This document shows, piece after piece, positions 41,346 through 64,000 of a DNA stretch of 64,000 nt. Origin of the DNA: Pseudorasbora parva. Taxonomy: Eukaryota > Chordata > Actinopteri > Cypriniformes > Gobionidae. The position numbers were made by a program, and so were the translations under genes. Each line of letters starts with the position of its first letter. The first letter of the stretch is position 1. The notes beneath the pieces were generated by a model. That model saw only the letters and a program-made list of their open reading frames with translations, searched no databases and was not told the DNA's origin. The stretch lies in NCBI RefSeq assembly GCF_024679245.1, contig NC_090186.1, positions 33,007,446 to 33,071,445 of the forward strand. The letters run 5' to 3'.

Positions 41346-42376
41346 CAATGTGGACATTGAAGTGAAAATGGCTTTAGCGCAGTCTGAAGCCCTCACCCAT
41401 TTTAACCTCGCTCTGCCAGTGCAGCTGGCATGTGATGCTTCGCCCTATGGCGTGGGGGCAGTGGTGTCACATATCATGCCATCAGGTGAGGAGAAACCCA
41501 TCGCTTTTGCATCATGAACTTTGAGCAAGGCTGAAGGCAACTATGCCGAAATTGAGCATGAGGCACTTGCCAGTGTGTTCGGGGTTGAAGAAATGTCATT
41601 AGTTCTTGTTTGGAAGACGATTAACACTCCTAACGGATCACAGACCTCTCACCTCCATCTTTGGTCCACATTCAGGCATTCGTTCGCTTACAGCTGCAAG
41701 AATGCAAAGTTGGGCCCTTCCCCTTTCTGCGCATCTGTATGATATCAAGTACAGACGATCGGAACATCATGCCAATGCCGATGGGCTCTCCCGACTGCTG
41801 TTGCCAACTACTCATCCACAACCAACAAAGGTGGAAATCTTCTATTTCAAAGAGGTGGACAATTCTCCTGTAATGGCAGCTCAGGTAAAAAAGCACACAC
41901 GTACTGACCCAGTGTTGTCCAAGGTTTTGGATCTCGTGCTCAGAGGGGAAGTGGGAGAAATGTCACTGCTCTTAAGGCCTTATGTGAGCAGGCGAAATGA
42001 GCTAACAGTTGAATCTGGTTGTCAACTATGGGGCCCAAGAGTCATTATTCCACCACCATTGAGACAACAAGTACTGGAGGAGCTTCATTCTGGACACTGT
42101 GGAGTATTTTGGATGAAGGGTATCGGCTGTAGCTACCTTTGGTGGCCAGGTGTGGACTCTTTACAGAGAAAGCCAAATCGTGCAGTGCATGTCAAAAGCT
42201 GAGAAATATCCCTCAACCAGCTCCGTTATACCCCTGGCACTGGCCTGAGGAACCATGGGTGAGAGTTCATGTTGATTTTGCCGGCCATTGGAAGACCAAA
42301 TGTTTTTAGTCCTTCTGGATGCACACAGTAAATGGCCAAAGGTTGAGATAATGAAAAGCACTTCATCAGATAAAGG
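41346..42376 (+). pseudogene. Ty3/gypsy RNase H-integrase fragment
   Basis: Blocks across two frames: LALPVQLACDASPYGVGAV (first RNase H Asp), GEEKPIAFAS, a stop at 41515, then KAEGNYAEIEHEALA, LLTDHRPLTSIF, SEHHANADGLSRL (end of RNase H) and the integrase zinc-binding block LHSGHCGVFWMKG...LWWPGVD. The core start is barely readable (LLDAHSKWPKVEI at about 42307). A different family from the 3.6-kb gypsy copy. Truncated on both sides. Confidence 0.85.
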
Positions 42377-43115
42377 TGTGGATGAAGCAAAACTTTCTGC
42401 AGCTAAACAGCTCCAAGACTGAAGCAATCCTAGTTGGCACTCCACTTCAGGTCCGGAATTCTGTTATCACCAGCATTGCTTTCTCTGATCAGAACATTCC
42501 ACTTTCTACATCAGTCTCCAACCTGGGGGTCAGAATGGAATTGCAACTCACTTTTGAAGCTCATATCAAACATCTGTGTAAGACCTCCTTTTTCCACCTC
42601 AGAAACATTGTCAAACTTCATCCCATACTAACACTGGCAGATGTGGAGAAGCTTGTTCACACCTTTGTCTTCTACAGGCTCGACTATTGCAATGCGCTCC
42701 TTATCGGCATCCCTGGCAAAAATCTCCAGAAGCTGTAGTATATTCAGAACTGCACTGCTAGGATCCTCATGAGGGTGCACAAATATGACAATATCATTCC
42801 TATTCTCTAATCACTCCCCTGGCTTCCTGTCTCACTCAGGATCGAGTACAAGATCTCCCTCTTTACCCACCAGTGCATCCATCTCAAAGAACTCCTCACC
42901 ACACAAACATCCACACGTAACCTCCACTCCGTATCTTCTTAAAACTCTGACGACCAAACTCCGTACTATGGCAGGCTCGTACTATCGTCTTCTGCTCAGC
43001 AGCCCCCAGTATGTGGAATACTCTCCCTGACCACTTGCAGACCCAACAGACAGTAGATGCTTTTTAACGTGGTCTTAAAACCCACCTTTTTAGCAGAGCT
43101 TTTGATTGATTTGTT
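42377..43115 (+). pseudogene. LINE reverse-transcriptase C-terminal fragment (L2/CR1-like)
   Basis: Begins abruptly in frame at WMKQNFLQLNSSKTEAILVG, then VSNLGVRMELQLTFEAHI, LVHTFVFYRLDYCNALLIGI, QNCTARIL, SLPWLPVSLRIEYKI and, after breaks, KTHLFSRAFD at the end. This is the thumb/C-terminal region common to fish L2/CR1-type elements. Several stops. The 5' junction with the gypsy fragment at about 42377 is abrupt. Confidence 0.75.
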
Positions 43116-43260
43116 TGGTTACTTTTTATTTTTTTGCAGTTTTATTTATTTTTCTGTATATAAGAGATAGTATCTCATCAAATATGATGTAAAGTGTTAG
43201 TCTTGTGTATATTGTATAATATTATGCTTGACCAAGCTCAAATAATTTTAAAACTTATAA

Positions 43261-43420
43261 GTGTAGCTTAATAAACTGTAGCTTAACCTTAATACTGAGA
43301 TGGTTTAAAATAATAATCAAAGAACTGTAAAAATTAATAAGTATAGCCTAATAAACTTTAGCTTAACCTTCATGCTGAGATGGTTTAAAATAATAATTAT
43401 TTGAAAAAGTTATCTATTTC
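43261..43420. repeat. 80-bp tandem duplication
   Basis: GTGTAGCTTAATAAACTGTA at 43261 and GTATAGCCTAATAAACTTTA at 43341 start two diverged 80-bp units that both end GAGATGGTTTAAAATAATAA. Confidence 0.85.
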
Positions 43421-43883
43421 ATAATTATTGCCAAATGCAATGAAAATAAATAAAATAAAAAGCGCTTTAATGCCATGATTATCAACTACAAAATGTATGT
43501 AAAATAAAGAGGCATTTCATTACTGTTGTAACTGTAACAATTCACTTTATTATTATTATTATTATATATTTTTTAATTATTTAAAATACATTAATACATC
43601 AAATACAGCAAAACACACAAGAAAAAACAAGAAAAGCTATTTCTCTAGCTCTATTTTATTGATATAATTTTGTTATAAATCAAAGTGCATCCAATCATGC
43701 AAATCATAACATTATAATAAAATGTATCCTTAATTAAACGTTAGATCTGTAGATTATAAGCTTACTTCAGAACAAAGAAACACTTCTTTCCAGAAATCAA
43801 TAATAGATAGTGCAGTTTACATAATATACTTACAGGCTGTTTAATATTTAAAATAATAGACTTATAGTTAATAAAGTAGCTGA

Positions 43884-61475
<17,592 letters not shown>

Positions 61476-61676
61476 CTGTTGGGGAGAGATAAAATATTAC
61501 TGAAATAAGAAATGTTAAAACAAAATGTTTTCCTGCGATTCCAATCATTCTCCCCACAGCCATGTTTTAAGTTTACGACACACCTAACTAGGCAACTTGG
61601 GTATCATAATTATCCCAGTGCTTCCCAGTGGTAAATACAACTTGTGAGGGTGTTCATGTCCAATTGTTACAGGTAA

Positions 61677-61986
61677 ACAATAGGTTACTGTCGTAACCCC
61701 GGTTCTCTGAAACATCGAGTGGAGACATCCACCTATGGGAAGGGCATCAGTACCTGACCTCTGCTGAAGCATCCAATTGCACCAAGTCTGACAAGACAGG
61801 CAGGAGCGCGCAGCCAATGCCCAGTAAGGCCCCACCCCTTACCTGCGGGCATATATGGGCTGCATACGCTACTGTACATCAGTAAGTATATTCGCTTCTC
61901 GTGCGGTAAGCGGGGCAAAGCTGGTGGATCTCTCCACTCGATGTTTCAGAGAACCGGGGTTACGACAGTAACCTATTGTTCTCTTT
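61677..61986. repeat. DIRS terminal inverted repeat
   Basis: About 52-bp arms (GGTTACTGTCGTAACCCCGG... and its inverse) separated by about 200 bp. The right side is followed by a further copy of the ATCCACCTATGGGA word (62002), as expected of the internal complementary region of DIRS elements. Confidence 0.75.
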
Positions 61987-62199
61987 CATCATCTTGTTTC
62001 GAGATCCACCTATGGGAGAGACATGGACAGCTCCCCGATTACCCAATACACTCACAGTGAGGTCCTGTTAGCCAGAAAAAGAAGGTCACCTCGAGGGGTG
62101 GTGCACGACGCGTCTCATAATCATGAACTCGCCACACCGACGCAACTGCATAACTGCGATGTGAAGCAGGACATGAAACATAGGCTATGTGTGGCACAC

Positions 62200-63157
62200 A
62201 TAAAGAAGGCAGGGTAAGGAAGACCCCACCCCCAAGACCGAATGTGCTACTGAGGTTCTGGTGACATCCAGCCTGTAATAACGCACAAACGTCTGGGGAG
62301 AAGCCCAACTGGCAGCAGAACAGATATCCTGCAATGATACTCCCCTGAACAGAGCCCAAGAGGCGGCCAAGCCCCTCGTGGAATGAGCTCTGATGTTCCC
62401 AGGGGGTTGCACTCCCTTTGATTGCCAAGATTATAGCGTCCACAAGCCAATGTGAGAGGCGTTGTTTAGACAGGGGATCCCCTTTGCGAGGAGGAGCCCA
62501 TGAAACAAAGAGTTGGTCACTCTTCCGGAACGCGCTGGTCCTAGACACATACGTTTGTAGCGCACGGACTGGACACAGAGCATTTAGCCTCTGATCCTCC
62601 GCGGAGGAAAAGGGCGGAGGGTGAAAAGCGGATAGCTCCAACACCGCCGATGTGAACGCAGGGAAACATTTCGGCATGAGTGCTGGATTACGCTTGAGGA
62701 AAACCTTATCTCCACCCAGAGAGAAATTGATGCACGAGGGGTGGACCGAGAGTGCATGTAACTCACTGACACGTTTGGCTGACGCCAAGGCCAAGAGCAA
62801 GGCTGTTTTGAAGGACAGCAACTTAAGGGGAATATTCCCCAGAGGCTCAAAAGGGAATTGAGACAGAGCTTCCAGCACCATGGAGAGGTCCCATTCAGGG
62901 ATCGTTCTCCTAATGACTGGCAATGAGCGACGGGCGCCCTTCATAAATCTGCGGATTAGAGAATGCTGCCCAACCGTTGAGCCCTCAAAACCCACATGAC
63001 AAGCAGAGATAGCTGCCAGATAGACCTTAAGTGGAAAAAGACCTGCCTTTATCCATAAGGTCTTGGAGGAAACACAAGATATCAGCGACTGAGCACTGAT
63101 ATGACGTGAGACCCCGCCCATCACACCACTCATCGAACACCTGCCACTTACAGCCAT
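62200..63157 (-). pseudogene. DIRS tyrosine recombinase, frameshifted
   Basis: From the N side: LPVIRRTIPEWDLSMVLEAL, LLALASAKRVSELHALSV (catalytic Arg), LNALCPVRALQTYVSRT and QRLSHWLVDAIILA. The reading then shifts frame at about 62435 to give NIRAHSTRGLAASWALFRGV (H-x-x-R) and SPQTFVRYYRLD (catalytic Tyr). The R...HxxR...Y set is complete but split over two frames. A second shift occurs upstream at about 63060. Not functional as it stands. Confidence 0.85.
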
Positions 63158-63254
63158 ACAAGGACCGTGTAGAAACGGCCCTGGAATTCTGTATAGTAGC
63201 CACCACGCGTGGGGGAAGCCCTAACGCGCTTAGGTTTGTCCTCTCACGGGCCAA
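63027..63254 (-). pseudogene. DIRS recombinase N-terminal part, out of frame
   Basis: Reads VRSLYGCKWQVFDEWC-like sequence (STRSLYGCKWQVFDEWCDGR) and CSVADILCFLQDLMDKG, the SAM-like N-terminal domain of DIRS recombinases. It ends in a stop two codons past the frame change into the catalytic part. Confidence 0.8.
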
Positions 63255-63304
63255 GCCCAGAGAGCTACCCTGTCCGGGTGCGGGTGATAAATCCTCCCGT
63301 TCGC

Positions 63305-63964
63305 TTAAGACAATAGGTCAGTGCGGAGGGGGAGGCACCACGGCTGGGCATATAACAGAGGGATTATCTCTGCCAGCCAAGGCGCTTTGGGCCACCTGGG
63401 TGCTATCAGGATGAGAGAAAAAAAACCTTCTCTCGCCCTGGCCAGTGTGAGAATTATCAGGCACAGGGGAGGAAAGGCATACAGCAGGACCCTGGGCCAC
63501 GGGTGGGCCAGTGCGTCCACCTCGAGGGGCACGTTCAAGTCCTTTAGCGAGAAGAACATAGGAAAAAGGCTGTTTTCGCGCGAGGCGAACAGATCTACGG
63601 GCGCCCATAGCCTCATCCATATCATGTCTACTATCTGAGGGTGGAGGCGGCAATCTCCGAAAAGCGGGTTCCCCCTCGGTAGAAGATCCGCGCCTCTGTT
63701 CAGATTTTCCGGAACATGAGTCGCGCGTAACGACAGGAAAACTCGCCCGCTCCATGCCAAACGCTTGTAAGCTAGGGCATGAAGCTTTGGCGAGCGCGCG
63801 CCGCCTTGACGATTGATAGCCACTGCCGTGGTATCGTCGCAGCGTACGAGCACATGATGTCCCTGCAGACGAGGCAGAAAATGATTCAGAGCCTTCCAAT
63901 TGATTAGAAGCTCTAAATAATCCATGTGTTCTGAACGTAGTTTGCTCAGCCGCAAACCGTTCAA
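63305..63964 (-). pseudogene. DIRS RNase H and linker (pol C-terminus)
   Basis: 219 codons. HHVLVRCDDTTAVAINRQGG is the RNase H-like core, then LHALAYKRLAW, LSLRATHVPENLNRGADLL, VDLFASRENSLFPMFFS, VDALAHPWPRVLLYAFPPL and LILIAPRWPKAPWLAEI, a strongly conserved block of vertebrate DIRS Pol. The stop at 63305, just after LPLRTDLLS, falls inside what is normally one frame with the recombinase, so it is a nonsense change. The RT lies right of the window. Confidence 0.88.
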
Positions 63965-64000
63965 AGTTCTGCCCTCCTGGGTGGCAGCCCAGCCTGTTAG

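Larger units (their letters stand above)
61677..64000 (-). mobile_element. DIRS-type retrotransposon (3' part), inserted in the EGF array
   Basis: It interrupts an intron copy: other introns read TTGTTACTAGTAAAC..., here TTGTTACAGGTAAACAATAG. The end carries an inverted repeat: AACAATAGGTTACTGTCG and on to CATCGAGTGGAGA at 61677-61732, against its inverse at 61935-61985. No direct target-site duplication can be checked because the other end lies outside the window. It encodes, on the minus strand, RNase H and a tyrosine recombinase instead of a DDE integrase, the mark of DIRS elements. Confidence 0.88.

Overview
The window is vertebrate nuclear DNA, most likely from a teleost fish and probably a cyprinid. 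The evidence is a split adhesion-GPCR gene with GT-AG introns, L1/Tx1-type LINEs, DIRS, Ty3/gypsy, hAT, Harbinger, Tc1 and TTAA-target transposons, many dinucleotide microsatellites, and no bacterial-type operons. The species was inferred from repeat style only; no database search was possible.

Layout. 0-9.4 kb: remnants of two Ty3/gypsy elements (one LTR of which sits inside a Harbinger transposase fragment), a solo LTR that itself holds a TTAA-flanked DNA element, and an 816-bp palindromic MITE with an 8-bp target-site duplication (TSD). 9.45-24.12 kb: a small TTAA-flanked DNA transposon blown up to 14.7 kb by two later insertions, a 7.1-kb element with very long terminal inverted repeats (7-bp TSD CGTTATT) and a 6.3-kb 5'-truncated L1 with an intact 1255-aa ORF2 (17-bp TSD). 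24.45-36.53 kb: a hAT-type element (8-bp TSD GGTGGGGG) that encloses a solo LTR, a palindromic MITE, a full-length L1 with both ORFs intact, a GGGCCC-ended DNA element and two exon-like segments. 38.06-40.75 kb: a 2.7-kb hAT transposon (8-bp TSD GAATAGAC) with an almost intact transposase gene, itself inside an older repeat. 40.9-43.1 kb: fused scraps of Tc1, gypsy pol and a LINE RT.

43.88-61.48 kb, minus strand: the one clear host gene, an adhesion G-protein-coupled receptor of the ADGRF (group VI, GPR116-like) type. I could assemble 22 exons whose splice phases all agree: seven EGF exons of exactly 147 bp, a 21-bp mini-exon, a Thr-rich mucin-like exon, three SEA exons, Ig-like exons, the GAIN/GPS/7TM exon and four short C-terminal exons. 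The 5' end of the gene is not in the window or is hidden, because a DIRS retrotransposon (61.68 kb to the window end, minus strand) interrupts the EGF array.

Most of the sequence is therefore layered mobile DNA around a rapidly duplicating receptor ectodomain. The most unusual items are the 7.1-kb long-TIR element with exon-like inserts, its relatives elsewhere in the window that share only the terminal bases, and the alternating A/B EGF exon array.
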